From: Qipengyuania huizhouensis
GTDB lineage: Bacteria > Pseudomonadota > Alphaproteobacteria > Sphingomonadales > Sphingomonadaceae
DNA length: 64,000 nucleotides
Reading direction: 5' to 3'
NCBI RefSeq assembly: GCF_019711635.1
Contig: NZ_JAIGNT010000002.1
Coordinates: 186,001-250,000, forward strand
The position numbers and the translations under genes were made by a program. The notes under the pieces are model-generated. The model made no database searches, was not told the DNA's origin, and worked only from the letters and a program-made list of their open reading frames with translations. Positions 1 through 9,227 of the stretch are shown one piece after another (the first letter of the stretch is position 1; each line of letters starts with the position of its first letter).

Positions 1-317
1 CCTCCAGCTACATCGACCGGTTGCGGGCCTTGTGTCCGCTGGGCATGCCTGCGCTCCGCTCCCTCCTTGTCGTAAAGGCGGTTCTCGTCCTCGGAGCGCC
101 GCCGACATACGATAATCTCGCCAGTGATAGTCGCGGCGTCCTGATCTTCTTCGCAATCCTCGTAGACTTCATCGCTTTCGGTCTGTGGCTCGATCAGAAT
201 ATCGATCCTTTCGGGCATGGTTCCTCTCTGCGGCCCGAGCGATTCTTGCGCGCTGCCGGATATGGCCTGCGAGCAAACGACGAGGCCAGCCAGAAGTCTC
301 AGCCTGCGTCTCGACAA
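1..317 (-). CDS. Small secreted hypothetical protein (3' end beyond window)
   Basis: Reading leftward from a TTG at 317, the frame stays open to the window edge (105 codons). A GGGAG ribosome-binding site lies 8 bases before the TTG. The N-terminus is a good signal peptide: basic MSRRRLR, then a hydrophobic stretch ending AISGSAQ near residue 24. The mature part is acidic and contains CEEDQDAATITGEIIVCRRR, which resembles small secreted proteins I know from sphingomonads that carry a GEIVVC-RR motif. Function is unknown. No ATG start exists for the full frame, so it is easily missed. The overlapping plus-strand frame has no ribosome-binding site and no such features. Confidence 0.7.
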   Translation of the reverse strand, partial: MSRRRLRLLAGLVVCSQAISGSAQESLGPQRGTMPERIDILIEPQTESDEVYEDCEEDQDAATITGEIIVCRRRSEDENRLYDKEGAERRHAQRTQGPQPVDVAG

Positions 318-409
318 TCGTAAGCTCCCTGTCTAACGGCCTCCTGCATACGAATTCGCAGCAAGACATCCGCGCAGCGGCACCTCTGGCTTCAAGGACT
401 GAACTCTCG

Positions 410-1384
410 ATGAACTCGCCTGCCTCCAATCCTCTCGACCGTGTTCTCGTACTCGAAATGGTCCGCGTGACCGAAGCTGCAGCGGTGGCTGCCTCAAAGC
501 TGATCGGCCGGGGCGACGAGAAGGCCGCCGACGCTGCCGCGGTGGAGGCCATGCGCAAGGCATTCGATACGCTCGAAATAGACGGAACGGTGGTGATCGG
601 CGAGGGCGAGCGCGACGAAGCACCGATGCTCTTCATTGGCGAAAAGGTAGGCGGCGCGCCCGGCAAGGGGCCGAAAATCGACATCGCCCTCGATCCGCTG
701 GAAGGAACCACGATCACCGCCAAGGCAGGACCCAACTCCCTGGCTGTCCTCGCGGCCAGCGCCGAAGGCTGCCTGCTCAACGCGCCGGACGTTTACATGG
801 ACAAGCTGGCGGTGGGCCCGGGCTATCCCGATGGCATCATTGATCTTGCCAAGTCACCGACAGAGAATGTGAAGGCCGTAGCTGCGGCCAAGGGCGTCGA
901 GCCTTCCGACATCATCGTTTGCGTGCTCGACCGCCCGCGTCATGCCGATTTGATCGCCGAACTGCGCGCACTGGGCTGCGGCGTGGTCCTGATCGGCGAT
1001 GGCGATGTGGCCGGAGTGATCGCCGTTACCGATGAAGACACCACCATCGACATGTACATGGGCCAGGGCGGCGCACCCGAAGGTGTGCTGGCGGCTGCCG
1101 CGCTCCGCTGTGTGGGCGGGCAATTCAATGGCCGTCTGGTGTTCCGCAACGAGGACGAAAAGGCACGCGCTGCCAAGTGGGGTATCACGGATCTCGATCG
1201 GATCTACACGCGTGATGATCTGGTAAAGGGCGATTGCATCTTCGCCGCGACGGGCGTGACTTCGGGCTCGCTGCTCGAAGGCGTCAAGTACCGTCGCGGC
1301 GGAAAGATGACCACCGAGAGCGTGGTTATGCGCGCTTCGAGCGGGACGGTTCGCTGGATCAAGGGTGAGCACCGCGTCGGATAA
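410..1384 (+). CDS. glpX: Fructose-1,6-bisphosphatase class II (GlpX)
   Basis: Hydrolyses fructose-1,6-bisphosphate to fructose-6-phosphate in gluconeogenesis, in the cytoplasm. The 324-residue protein matches the family length. It shows the metal-binding motifs GEGERDE (residues 64-70) and DPLEGTT (95-101). The frame is open upstream to 185, but the family N-terminus begins at MNSPASNPLDR, so the ATG at 410 is chosen. It is divergent from the secreted-protein gene at the left edge. prs follows on the same strand after about 90 bases and may be cotranscribed. Confidence 0.95.
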   Translation: MNSPASNPLDRVLVLEMVRVTEAAAVAASKLIGRGDEKAADAAAVEAMRKAFDTLEIDGTVVIGEGERDEAPMLFIGEKVGGAPGKGPKIDIALDPLEGTTITAKAGPNSLAVLAASAEGCLLNAPDVYMDKLAVGPGYPDGIIDLAKSPTENVKAVAAAKGVEPSDIIVCVLDRPRHADLIAELRALGCGVVLIGDGDVAGVIAVTDEDTTIDMYMGQGGAPEGVLAAAALRCVGGQFNGRLVFRNEDEKARAAKWGITDLDRIYTRDDLVKGDCIFAATGVTSGSLLEGVKYRRGGKMTTESVVMRASSGTVRWIKGEHRVG

Positions 1385-1472
1385 GCGGCGCAAAACTGCG
1401 CCCTTCGATGTTGCAATCCCATGACGCTCGGCTAGGCGGGACTGACAGCCAGCCGACACGGGAATCGCAAGC

Positions 1473-2408
1473 ATGAAGATCATGGCCGCCAATTCGAACC
1501 TGCCGCTCGCCCGGGCGATCGCGGCCTACCTCGAAATGCCACTGGTCGATGCTGGCGTACGTCGTTTTGCCGACGAGGAAATCTTCGTTGAAATACATGA
1601 AAACGTGCGCGGCGAGGACGTGTTCGTGGTCCAGTCGACCAGCTACCCGGCGAACGACAATCTCATGGAACTGCTCATCTGCATCGACGCGCTCAAGCGC
1701 GCGTCGGCGCGGCGCATTACCGCGGTGGTCCCCTATTTCGGTTATGCTCGGCAGGACCGAAAGCCAGGGCCCCGCACCCCGATCTCGGCCAAGCTGGTCG
1801 CCAACCTGATTACCGAGGCAGGGGCCGACCGTGTGCTCGCGGTCGATCTGCACGCAGGCCAGATCCAGGGCTTCTTCGATATCCCGACCGACAACCTGTT
1901 CGCCGCGCCCGTGATGGCAGCCGACATCCAGGCGCGTTACGGCGATCAGGACCTCATGGTCGTCAGCCCCGACGTTGGCGGCGTGGTTCGTGCACGTGCG
2001 CTCGCCAAGCGGCTCGATAATGCGCCGCTGGCAATCGTCGACAAGCGCCGCGACCGGCCGGGCGAGAGCGAGGTGATGAACATCATCGGCGAAGTTAAAG
2101 GCCGGCACTGCATCCTGATCGACGACATCGTCGATTCGGGGGGCACGCTTTGCAATGCGGCACAGGCTTTGCTCGACCAGGGCGCCGCTTCGGTCGCGGC
2201 CTATATCACCCACGGCGTGCTTTCGGGCGGAGCGGTGGCGCGGGTGGACGGCTCTTCGCTGAAGGAACTCGTAATTACCGATTCCATCCGCCCGACCGAT
2301 GCGGCCAAGGACTCGACCAAGGTGCGCATCCTCACCATCGCTCCACTGATCGGTGAGGCCGTGCGCCGGATCGCGGACGAAAGCTCGGTCAGTTCTCTCT
2401 TCGACTGA
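1473..2408 (+). CDS. prs: Ribose-phosphate pyrophosphokinase
   Basis: Makes PRPP from ribose-5-phosphate and ATP, feeding purine, pyrimidine, histidine, tryptophan and NAD synthesis. The 311-residue length is typical. Visible signatures are the N-terminal [11 protein letters not shown], the FADEE loop, [10 protein letters not shown] in the ATP flexible loop, [12 protein letters not shown], and the PRPP-binding loop DDIVDSGGT near residues 217-225. The ATG at 1473 gives the MKIM N-terminus that I recall from sphingomonad homologues; a second ATG lies 9 bases downstream. The gene ends 7 bases from the end of the convergent AraC gene. Confidence 0.95.
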   Translation: MKIMAANSNLPLARAIAAYLEMPLVDAGVRRFADEEIFVEIHENVRGEDVFVVQSTSYPANDNLMELLICIDALKRASARRITAVVPYFGYARQDRKPGPRTPISAKLVANLITEAGADRVLAVDLHAGQIQGFFDIPTDNLFAAPVMAADIQARYGDQDLMVVSPDVGGVVRARALAKRLDNAPLAIVDKRRDRPGESEVMNIIGEVKGRHCILIDDIVDSGGTLCNAAQALLDQGAASVAAYITHGVLSGGAVARVDGSSLKELVITDSIRPTDAAKDSTKVRILTIAPLIGEAVRRIADESSVSSLFD

Positions 2409-2415
2409 TACGGGG

Positions 2416-3351
2416 TTACTGCGGCTCGGCCGCTGGGTCGCGCCAGGGGCGCGGTTCGTCACTCGATAGACGCGCAATCGCATCGAGCCGCCGCGACTGG
2501 CGGATTTCCATCGTAATCAGCAGCAGAGGGTGGCTCCCCTTCTTGAGACGACCGGGTGTCGTGTCGAACAGCTGGCGCATCTCGCGCGTGACATGAGACT
2601 GATCGAAATAGCGAAGGGCAATTTCCGGCTCCTCCTCCCTGCTCGCTACTTTCAGCAAAGCCGCCGCCATATCGAGTGCCCTGGCACGCCGCATGGCGAA
2701 GCGGGGTGACACGCCCAGATCGCGATTGACGATCCGCTCGAGTGTACGGCGGGCTATTCCATTGGCTTTCGCAAAGCGATCAAGTGATGCGCCGGGATCT
2801 GTGAGGCACAATGTCTCGAACTCGCGAAGCAGAGGATTCGGTGGAGGGAGTTCCGCGCGCTTCACATCGCGCTGCAACTGGTTCTCTGCAGAAGCGAGCC
2901 AGGCTGAAACGTCGGTCTGAGGAGAGTATGTCTCTGCAGGAGAGGCTTCATGAGTGAAACAGTCGATGGGAAGGATTCGATCGTTCAATTGTTCGATCGG
3001 GGGCAAGTCCAACCCCTGGATCGCTCCGGGAGCGAAATTGATTGTTACGACCCGAAACGTGCCGTGGGCTTTCAGGCGCATCATCTTGGTGCAAGGTCCG
3101 AAGAACAGGGCAAGGCCTCGCTCTCCCGGGGAGAACTCCTGCAGCCCATCGGCAGTCTGCGCCGTCCAGCGCGAGCCGTAAATCATCCGCATGATCGGAT
3201 GTTCTCCGAAGGTGCCGCATTCGATCGACTGACCTTCGGGAAGCGTCACAGACGTCACGCCGATCCGCGTTATCCAGGGCTTGAGCGGATCACAGGGATT
3301 GCGGTTGAAGGCGAGCGGAAGTCCCTCCGGCGTTGATCCGGTCGTTGACAC
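2416..3351 (-). CDS. AraC-family transcriptional regulator
   Basis: A 311-residue cytoplasmic regulator. The C-terminal third carries the two helix-turn-helix motifs of the AraC family: ASLDRFAKANGIARRTLERIV around residues 190-212, then the FDQSHVTREMRQLFDTTPGRLKK block. The N-terminal 180 residues are presumably the ligand-sensing part; I cannot name the effector. It is convergent with prs and divergent from hisN across about 150 bases that probably hold both promoters. It has the same length and layout as the regulator at 7027-7962, so the two are probably paralogues. Confidence 0.88.
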   Translation of the reverse strand: MSTTGSTPEGLPLAFNRNPCDPLKPWITRIGVTSVTLPEGQSIECGTFGEHPIMRMIYGSRWTAQTADGLQEFSPGERGLALFFGPCTKMMRLKAHGTFRVVTINFAPGAIQGLDLPPIEQLNDRILPIDCFTHEASPAETYSPQTDVSAWLASAENQLQRDVKRAELPPPNPLLREFETLCLTDPGASLDRFAKANGIARRTLERIVNRDLGVSPRFAMRRARALDMAAALLKVASREEEPEIALRYFDQSHVTREMRQLFDTTPGRLKKGSHPLLLITMEIRQSRRLDAIARLSSDEPRPWRDPAAEPQ

Positions 3352-3500
3352 GAATCCACGCGCAGAATCCCGCCCCTTCCCCGGTGGGGAGTTATTGCCC
3401 TGTTCCCTGTCGATCGGTAGCTTCCCTTCAGTGCGACCCGAAGGGTGAAGTCCCTGCCGACTCTCTTGACCAGAACCGCAATCCTGTCAAATGCGCCGCC

Positions 3501-4280
3501 ATGACTTCACGATCCGACTTCGATCTCGCTCACCGTCTTGCAGATGCTGCGGCCGAGGTGATCCGCCCCATGTTTCGCGGGGACTGGGGGGAGGAGCAGA
3601 AGTCTGACCGCAGCTTCGTAACGGAAGCGGACCGTGCTGCGGAAGCGGCTATGCGTGCCATAATCGAAGCTGATCGGCCCGACGATGGCATCATCGGTGA
3701 AGAATACGGGACACGTAACGAAGGTGCCGGGCGTCAGTGGGTGCTGGACCCGATCGACGGAACCACCAGCTTCATCGCCGGACGGCCGATCTTCGGGACG
3801 CTGATTGCCCTGATGCAGGATGGCTTTCCCGTCCTCGGCATCATCGACCAGCCGATCGCGAAGGAGCGCTGGGCTGGCCGCACGGGCGAAGGAACTACGT
3901 TCAATGGCAAGCCGGTGCGCAGCGCAGCCTGCCGAGAACTCGCGAATGCAGTGCTCGCGACCACCACCCCGCACCAGTTTTCCGACCAGGAGGCCGACCA
4001 CTTCATGGGCCTTGCGAAAGCGGTGGCGGAGCGCAAGATCATCTATGGTGGCGATTGCTATAATTATGGCCTTGTCGCTAGCGGCTATGTCGATGTGGTC
4101 TGCGAAGCCGGACTCAAGCTCCACGACTTCGCAGCGCTTGCCCCGGTGGTCGAAGGTGCGGGCGGGATCATGTGCGACTGGGCAGGGGAGCCGCTCCACG
4201 CCGAAAGCAACGGCAATGCTCTGGCCATCGGTGATCCGGCACGGCTCGAGGATGTCCTTGAGGCCATGAACCTGACGTAA
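3501..4280 (+). CDS. hisN: Histidinol-phosphatase, inositol monophosphatase superfamily
   Basis: Probably dephosphorylates L-histidinol phosphate, the penultimate step of histidine synthesis in organisms using the IMPase-type enzyme. The 259-residue protein has the metal-binding signature DPIDGTTSF (residues 83-91), the upstream acidic GEEYG, and the C-terminal KLHDFAALAPVVEGAGG, where D replaces the WD of classical inositol monophosphatases. The ATG at 3501 fits the family N-terminus (SDFDLAHRLADAAAEVIRPMF); the frame is open further upstream without family similarity. A generic IMPase role cannot be excluded. Confidence 0.85.
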   Translation: MTSRSDFDLAHRLADAAAEVIRPMFRGDWGEEQKSDRSFVTEADRAAEAAMRAIIEADRPDDGIIGEEYGTRNEGAGRQWVLDPIDGTTSFIAGRPIFGTLIALMQDGFPVLGIIDQPIAKERWAGRTGEGTTFNGKPVRSAACRELANAVLATTTPHQFSDQEADHFMGLAKAVAERKIIYGGDCYNYGLVASGYVDVVCEAGLKLHDFAALAPVVEGAGGIMCDWAGEPLHAESNGNALAIGDPARLEDVLEAMNLT

Positions 4281-4369
4281 TCTCGCGACACGGCGCGTGC
4301 AGCGAATGGACAACCTTGCAGATATGCCTAGTGTCAGGAAACGATGGGGATGACCGTAAAGATACTCTG

Positions 4370-5374
4370 CTAAGATTGAGCCTCGGCCCTTTGGCGGATC
4401 GTTTCGAGCAGGTTTTCCGAGATATCACCCAAGAACAGCTCGCCCCACAGGGCGGCATAGGAGTTGAGGTGAGTACGGGCTGTATAGTCCGTGTGAAGCG
4501 TGAGGCGCTGTTTTCCGCCGGCCAGTCTTTCTAGGCGGTAGCCACCGCGACGGATCTGCATGTGCTTACTTCCCGGGTTGAGATGTGCGTCCGTGAACTC
4601 CCAGCCCGCGCTGTCGCCAAAGTCGAACACCCATCCGATTTCGCGATGCACTTCCCATCTGTCGACGACTTCTGCGAAGCGAATTCCCTTTTCCCAGAAT
4701 CCTTCGCGGCGAGCGCCAACGCCTTCGCCTTCGAGCTCTGCCTCCAGCGGGCGAGGAAGACCCGCAATATCCTGGGAAAAATTGAACGCGCCTTCGTCTT
4801 CCGCGATGCGCTTCATACCCCGCATCAGCGGCCAGATCGCCTTGGGAGATGCATCGATGATGACGCTTCGTTCGACGCGGTAATCTGCTTCCGGTGTGGG
4901 CAGAGCCATCTCGAGAGGAAAGATGACGAGAGGCAGAGCCGCGATGCCCAGCGCGTGCATCCGGTTCGCCGGGGCACCATCTCCCAATTTCCTGCGCATC
5001 CGGCGAAGCAGAAGCGTACCGGCCGCGCCGCTTGCGAGCCAGATGGGCGAAAGCATGATCACGCAGATCGTGCCTTCCTTCAGGACCGGAATCGAGATCG
5101 CCCACATCCCGATCATCAAATAGGCCGGTACGCGTAAATAGTAGCGGCTCTCCCGCCGGAAGTGTGGATCTCCCATCCAGGCGGCAAACGCGCAGAGTAC
5201 GGCCGGCTGGAGGATAGCGAAGCTGACGGAAAAATAGCCGGCGTCAGGCCGAACGAGGTCGACGAGTGCATATCCAGCCAACGCATAGGCAGCCAGCGCC
5301 AGCATGCCTGCCATCCAGCGCATGCCAGCGCCGCTCCAGTCGTAACCCGATTTTGGGACCTCGCTCTCGTCCAT
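4370..5374 (-). CDS. Integral membrane protein with C-terminal SRPBCC (START/cyclase-like) domain
   Basis: Of 334 residues, the first half has about five hydrophobic segments (AGMLALAAYALAGYALVDL, FAILQPAVLCAFAAW, YLMIGMWAISIPVL, IMLSPIWLASGAAGTLLL, GIAALPLVIFPLEMA). The second half, from VERSVIIDASPKAIWPLM, looks like a polyketide-cyclase/SRPBCC fold. A hydrophobic ligand or lipid role is inference. The ATG at 5374 is chosen over an upstream TTG because it begins the plausible N-terminus. It is divergent from the SDR gene at 5458. Confidence 0.7.
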   Translation of the reverse strand: MDESEVPKSGYDWSGAGMRWMAGMLALAAYALAGYALVDLVRPDAGYFSVSFAILQPAVLCAFAAWMGDPHFRRESRYYLRVPAYLMIGMWAISIPVLKEGTICVIMLSPIWLASGAAGTLLLRRMRRKLGDGAPANRMHALGIAALPLVIFPLEMALPTPEADYRVERSVIIDASPKAIWPLMRGMKRIAEDEGAFNFSQDIAGLPRPLEAELEGEGVGARREGFWEKGIRFAEVVDRWEVHREIGWVFDFGDSAGWEFTDAHLNPGSKHMQIRRGGYRLERLAGGKQRLTLHTDYTARTHLNSYAALWGELFLGDISENLLETIRQRAEAQS

Positions 5375-5457
5375 TGCGCTTGGTTCTACTGCAAAGGCGG
5401 TCAAGAGCAACTGCGCGCGGGCTGGAAGTCGGGGCGGGAAGCGGTTAACCGCGCAGC

Positions 5458-6210
5458 ATGGTGGGAAAATGCAGAACCCTTGATGGACGGATCGCGCTGG
5501 TGACGGGCGCGGCGCGTGGTTTGGGGCTTGCTATCGCCAAACGGCTGGCGGAAGCTGGCGCGCGCGTCTGGCTCAACGGACGCGATGCAGCAGCCTTGTC
5601 CGAAGCTGTTGCCCATATCGGCGAGCAAGCACATCCCTTGGTCTTCGATATTACCGATGAAGCCGCCACCGTGAAAGCGTTCGAGGAATTGGCCGTGCAG
5701 GGCATAGACATCCTCGTCAACAATGTGGGGGAGCGTGATCGGCGCTCTTTCGAAAAAATTGCGCGCAGCGACATCGCCCGCCTGCTCGACAGCAATCTCG
5801 TCGCGCCTTTCGATCTTGCGCGCCGTTCTGTGCCGTTGATGCGGGCGCGTGGCTACGGACGAATCATAAACATCACTTCGATTGCCTCCGAGATCGCCCG
5901 CGGGGATGCTTCCTACACTGCGAGCAAGGCTGCGCTGACCGGCGTGACGCGATCGCTTGCCGCCGAGCTCGGGGCCGATGGCATCACGGTCAACGCCGTA
6001 GCGCCGGGCTTCGTGCTTACGGAAACCAATAGGGGTTGGTTTACCGGAACGCCCGATATTTCCAAGCATCTCGCCCGCCGCACTTCGCTCGGTCGATGGG
6101 CAACGCCCGACGAGATTGCAGGCCCTGTCGCCTTCCTTGCTTCACCCGAGGCTTCGTACATCACCGGACATACGCTGTTCGTCGACGGCGGCTACGTAAC
6201 CCACTTCTGA
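5458..6210 (+). CDS. Short-chain dehydrogenase/reductase
   Basis: A 250-residue classical SDR. It has the cofactor loop TGAARGLG near residue 16, the structural NNVG, catalytic Ser in NITSIAS, the YTASK Tyr-Lys pair and the C-terminal ITGHTLFVDGGY typical of FabG- or gluconate-5-dehydrogenase-like enzymes. It should reduce or oxidise an alcohol or keto substrate with NAD(P)H. The substrate cannot be told from sequence. It stands alone, divergent from the membrane protein and 120 bases before rpmI. Confidence 0.88.
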   Translation: MVGKCRTLDGRIALVTGAARGLGLAIAKRLAEAGARVWLNGRDAAALSEAVAHIGEQAHPLVFDITDEAATVKAFEELAVQGIDILVNNVGERDRRSFEKIARSDIARLLDSNLVAPFDLARRSVPLMRARGYGRIINITSIASEIARGDASYTASKAALTGVTRSLAAELGADGITVNAVAPGFVLTETNRGWFTGTPDISKHLARRTSLGRWATPDEIAGPVAFLASPEASYITGHTLFVDGGYVTHF

Positions 6211-6330
6211 CTTGCATCCTGGCGCAAAACCGCTATTTCGCGCGCCTTCACCGACACGTGATTCTCAGCCGGCCTGGCGACAAGGGCTGCCAGGGCTGGT
6301 CCGGACGTGTCTCTGACAAAGGAGATGAAA

Positions 6331-6534
6331 ATGCCCAAGCTGAAGACCAAGAGCGGTGTGAAGAAACGCTTCAAGATCACCGCAACCGGCAAGATCAAGC
6401 ACGGTGTGGCCGGTAAACGCCACCGCCTGATCAGCCACAATGCGAAGTATATCCGCCAGAACCGCGGCACCTCTGTCCTGTCGGAAGCCGACACGAAGAC
6501 GGTGAAAAAGTGGGCGCCTTACGGCCTCGACTGA
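6331..6534 (+). CDS. rpmI: 50S ribosomal protein L35
   Basis: A 67-residue, very basic ribosomal protein with the L35 pattern [20 protein letters not shown] and KRHRLISH. The ATG at 6331 is preceded by a strong AAAGGAGATGAAA ribosome-binding site; the in-frame GTG upstream is not the start. It is followed 25 bases later by rplT, the usual L35-L20 operon. infC, often the first gene of this operon, is not adjacent here. Confidence 0.97.
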   Translation: MPKLKTKSGVKKRFKITATGKIKHGVAGKRHRLISHNAKYIRQNRGTSVLSEADTKTVKKWAPYGLD

Positions 6535-6559
6535 TCGCGATACTTAAGGAGAAACTGAT

Positions 6560-6919
6560 ATGCCTCGCATTAAACGCGGCGTTACTACACGCCAGAAGCA
6601 CAAGCGGCTCCTAGACCAGGCCAAGGGCTATCGCGGTCGCCGCAAGAATACCATCCGTGTCGCTCGTCAGGCCGTCGAAAAGGCCGGCCAGTACGCTTAT
6701 CGCGACCGTAAGGTTAAGAAGCGCAATTTCCGCGCTCTCTGGATCCAGCGCATCAATGCTGCGGTCCGCGCCGAAGGCCTGACCTATTCGCAGTTCATGC
6801 ACGGCACCAAGCTGGCCGGTATCGAACTGGACCGCAAGGTAATGGCCGATCTCGCCATGAACGAAGGCGCGGCCTTCAAGGCGATCATCGACCAGGCGAA
6901 GAAAGCTCTGCCTGCCTGA
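6560..6919 (+). CDS. rplT: 50S ribosomal protein L20
   Basis: A 119-residue basic protein matching L20 over its whole length ([40 protein letters not shown]). It binds 23S rRNA early in large-subunit assembly and in many bacteria represses its own operon. The ribosome-binding site TAAGGAGAAA precedes the ATG. It is the last gene of the rpmI-rplT pair and is followed by an intrinsic terminator at 6942-6980. Confidence 0.97.
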   Translation: MPRIKRGVTTRQKHKRLLDQAKGYRGRRKNTIRVARQAVEKAGQYAYRDRKVKKRNFRALWIQRINAAVRAEGLTYSQFMHGTKLAGIELDRKVMADLAMNEGAAFKAIIDQAKKALPA

Positions 6920-6941
6920 TCAAGGCCAACTGATTCAAAGC

Positions 6942-6980
6942 AAACGGGCGCCACTCAACTCGGGAGGCGCCCGTTTTCTT
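6942..6980 (+). terminator. Rho-independent terminator of rpmI-rplT
   Basis: A perfect 11-bp stem, AAACGGGCGCC (6942-6952) with GGCGCCCGTTT (6966-6976), a 13-base loop and a T-rich tail TTTTCTT. It lies 22 bases after the rplT stop. Confidence 0.92.
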
Positions 6981-7026
6981 GTCAGTCTGTTTGGAACGAA
7001 TCTCCATTCTCGGCTAAGGTGAGCCG

Positions 7027-7962
7027 ATGAGGGTTCTCGAAAAGCACGGATTGAGACAGCAGGTAAACGTCAGGTTCTTTGCGCCGCCCGATGATCTCGC
7101 GCCGTGCTTCACCACTTTCTACAAAATGGAGGTTGTTCTTCCGCAAGGTCGGAGGGTCACAGATCACCTCCAGCCCGAATGGGCGAATTTGCGGTTCTTC
7201 ATGCGCAATCCGCCGAGCGCCACGGTTGGGGACGGCCAAAGTCTCAGCGCCCGGTTTACGGCGACAGGGCCCAGTTCGCATCCCATGCGTTTCGAAATGG
7301 GTTCCTGCAGCATGTGGGGCATAGGCCTGTTGCCATTGGGGTGGGCGCGATACGTGCAAGAGCCCGCCGAGGATTACGCAGATACGATTTTCGATGGCGA
7401 AGCCCACCACTGCTTCGCCCGATTTGCGCCCCTGTGTAAGAAACTATGCGCATCAAGCGGATCGGACGAGGACGAATTTTCCGCCATCACCGAGTTTTTC
7501 AGGGAGTTGGCACCACCGCCCAAAGATGCGGCTCGAATACTTGCTATCCACGAGGCAATGATCGATCCATACCTGATCGAAGTCGCCACTCTGGCGGAGC
7601 GGGTGGGGCTTACGAAGCGGACGCTGGAACGCGTCTGCGGGCGTCATTTCGGCTTTCCGCCACAGCTGTTGCTGCGCCGCCAGAGAATGATGCGCAGCCT
7701 GGCGGCTTTCATGCTGGCAGACATGAAAAGCTGGTCGGAAACGATCGATCGGCACTATCATGACCAGGCCCATTTCGTGCACGAATTTCACAGTTTCATG
7801 GGTATGAGCCCGAGCCAGTATGCACGCATGGAACACCCGATCCTCGATGCCTTCATGGCTGAACGCCAGCGTGTCTGGGGTTCGCCGGTGCAGACGCTCG
7901 ACCCGCCCCGTTCCACGGACCTGCCCGAGCCTCGAAGAGAAGTTTCACCGGAGCGGGAATGA
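7027..7962 (+). CDS. AraC-family transcriptional regulator
   Basis: A 311-residue protein with a C-terminal AraC DNA-binding domain: LIEVATLAERVGLTKRTLERVC (first helix-turn-helix, about residues 180-205), FPPQLLLRRQRMMRSLAAFM, and YHDQAHFVHEFHSFMGMSPSQY (second). The N-terminal sensing part is not assignable. Layout and length parallel the regulator at 2416-3351. The ATG at 7027 lies about 50 bases after the rplT terminator. No target is evident, because pheS, which follows, is housekeeping. Confidence 0.88.
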   Translation: MRVLEKHGLRQQVNVRFFAPPDDLAPCFTTFYKMEVVLPQGRRVTDHLQPEWANLRFFMRNPPSATVGDGQSLSARFTATGPSSHPMRFEMGSCSMWGIGLLPLGWARYVQEPAEDYADTIFDGEAHHCFARFAPLCKKLCASSGSDEDEFSAITEFFRELAPPPKDAARILAIHEAMIDPYLIEVATLAERVGLTKRTLERVCGRHFGFPPQLLLRRQRMMRSLAAFMLADMKSWSETIDRHYHDQAHFVHEFHSFMGMSPSQYARMEHPILDAFMAERQRVWGSPVQTLDPPRSTDLPEPRREVSPERE

Positions 7963-8090
7963 GCGATCGCTTTTCCAGCGACGGAATTCGCACCACCGGC
8001 CCTGAAGGTTCTCGCAGGTTTCACACAGGGCTTTAGGATTCCTGCCTATGCCGCTAGAGGCAGCGCGCAAGGACCTATCTCGAGAGTTTC

Positions 8091-9227
8091 ATGACCGATC
8101 TGCCGACAATGCAAGAGGATGCGCTCCAACGCATCGAAGGGGCGAGCGACGCCGGGGCGCTTGAGGCGCTGCGTATCGAATATCTGGGCAAGCAGGGTTC
8201 GATTTCCGCGCTGATGAAGACTTTGGGCAAGATGTCGCCCGAGGAGCGGCAGGAGCAGGCACCCAAGATCCAGAGTGCGCGCACTGCCGTTGCCGATGCG
8301 ATTGCGGCGCGCAAGGAGGCTTTCGAGGCTGAGGAGCTCGAGCGCAAGCTGGCGTCCGAAACGTTGGATCTGACCTTGCCGTCACCTACGGCCCCGCGCG
8401 GCAGCGTGCATCCGGTGAGCCAGGTGATGGACGAGCTGGCGGAGATCTTCGCGGACCTCGGCTTCTCGGTCGCGACCGGCCCGGAAATCGAGGACGACTG
8501 GCACAATTTCACCGCGCTCAACATGGCCGAAACCCACCCGGCCCGCGCGATGCACGACACGTTCTACTGTTCGGCGGAGGGTGCGAATGAAGCGCCTGAT
8601 ACGGCCGCGAACAGCGCGCCGAACACCCGGCGCATGCTGCTGCGCACGCACACCTCGCCGGTGCAGATCCGCTCCATGAAAGAGCAGGGCGCACCCATCC
8701 GCATCATCGCTCCGGGCCGGGTCTATCGCTCCGACAGCGACGCGACGCATACGCCGATGTTCCACCAGATCGAAGGCCTCGTGGTCGACAAGGGTATCCA
8801 CCTCGGCCATCTCAAGTGGACGCTGGAAACCTTTCTCAAGGCCTTCTTCGAGCGCGACGATATCGTGCTGCGGCTGCGGCCCTCCTATTTCCCGTTCACC
8901 GAACCCAGCGTCGAGGTCGACGTGGGCTGGGAAGATGTGAATGGCCGCAAGGTCCTGGGCGGGGACGGCGATGCGCCGGGTCATGGCTGGATGGAATTGC
9001 TCGGCAGCGGCATGGTCAATGCCCGCGTGCTCGAGTTTGCCGGGCTCGATCCGGACGAATGGCAGGGCTTCGCATTCGGCGTCGGCGTCGACCGGCTCGC
9101 CATGCTCAAATACGGGATGGACGATTTGCGCGTCTTCTTCGACGGCGACCAGCGCTGGCTCGACCATTACGGCTTCTCGCCCTTCGACCAGCCGACCCTT
9201 TCCGCCGGTGTGGGAGCAGGCGCATGA
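8091..9227 (+). CDS. pheS: Phenylalanine--tRNA ligase alpha subunit
   Basis: The catalytic subunit of the (alpha-beta)2 enzyme that charges tRNA-Phe. The 378 residues show the N-terminal coiled coil (residues 1-95), class II motif 2 ([12 protein letters not shown], then [23 protein letters not shown]) and motif 3 ([20 protein letters not shown]). A short insertion with many Ala/Asn residues ([14 protein letters not shown]) follows TFYCSAEG, which is not rare in this group. The stop overlaps the pheT start in ATGA, indicating translational coupling. Confidence 0.97.
   Translation: MTDLPTMQEDALQRIEGASDAGALEALRIEYLGKQGSISALMKTLGKMSPEERQEQAPKIQSARTAVADAIAARKEAFEAEELERKLASETLDLTLPSPTAPRGSVHPVSQVMDELAEIFADLGFSVATGPEIEDDWHNFTALNMAETHPARAMHDTFYCSAEGANEAPDTAANSAPNTRRMLLRTHTSPVQIRSMKEQGAPIRIIAPGRVYRSDSDATHTPMFHQIEGLVVDKGIHLGHLKWTLETFLKAFFERDDIVLRLRPSYFPFTEPSVEVDVGWEDVNGRKVLGGDGDAPGHGWMELLGSGMVNARVLEFAGLDPDEWQGFAFGVGVDRLAMLKYGMDDLRVFFDGDQRWLDHYGFSPFDQPTLSAGVGAGA

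Noticed and set aside
21..323. 100-codon plus-strand frame at the left edge
   Set aside because: The minus-strand TTG frame over the same DNA has a signal peptide and ribosome-binding site; the plus frame has neither.
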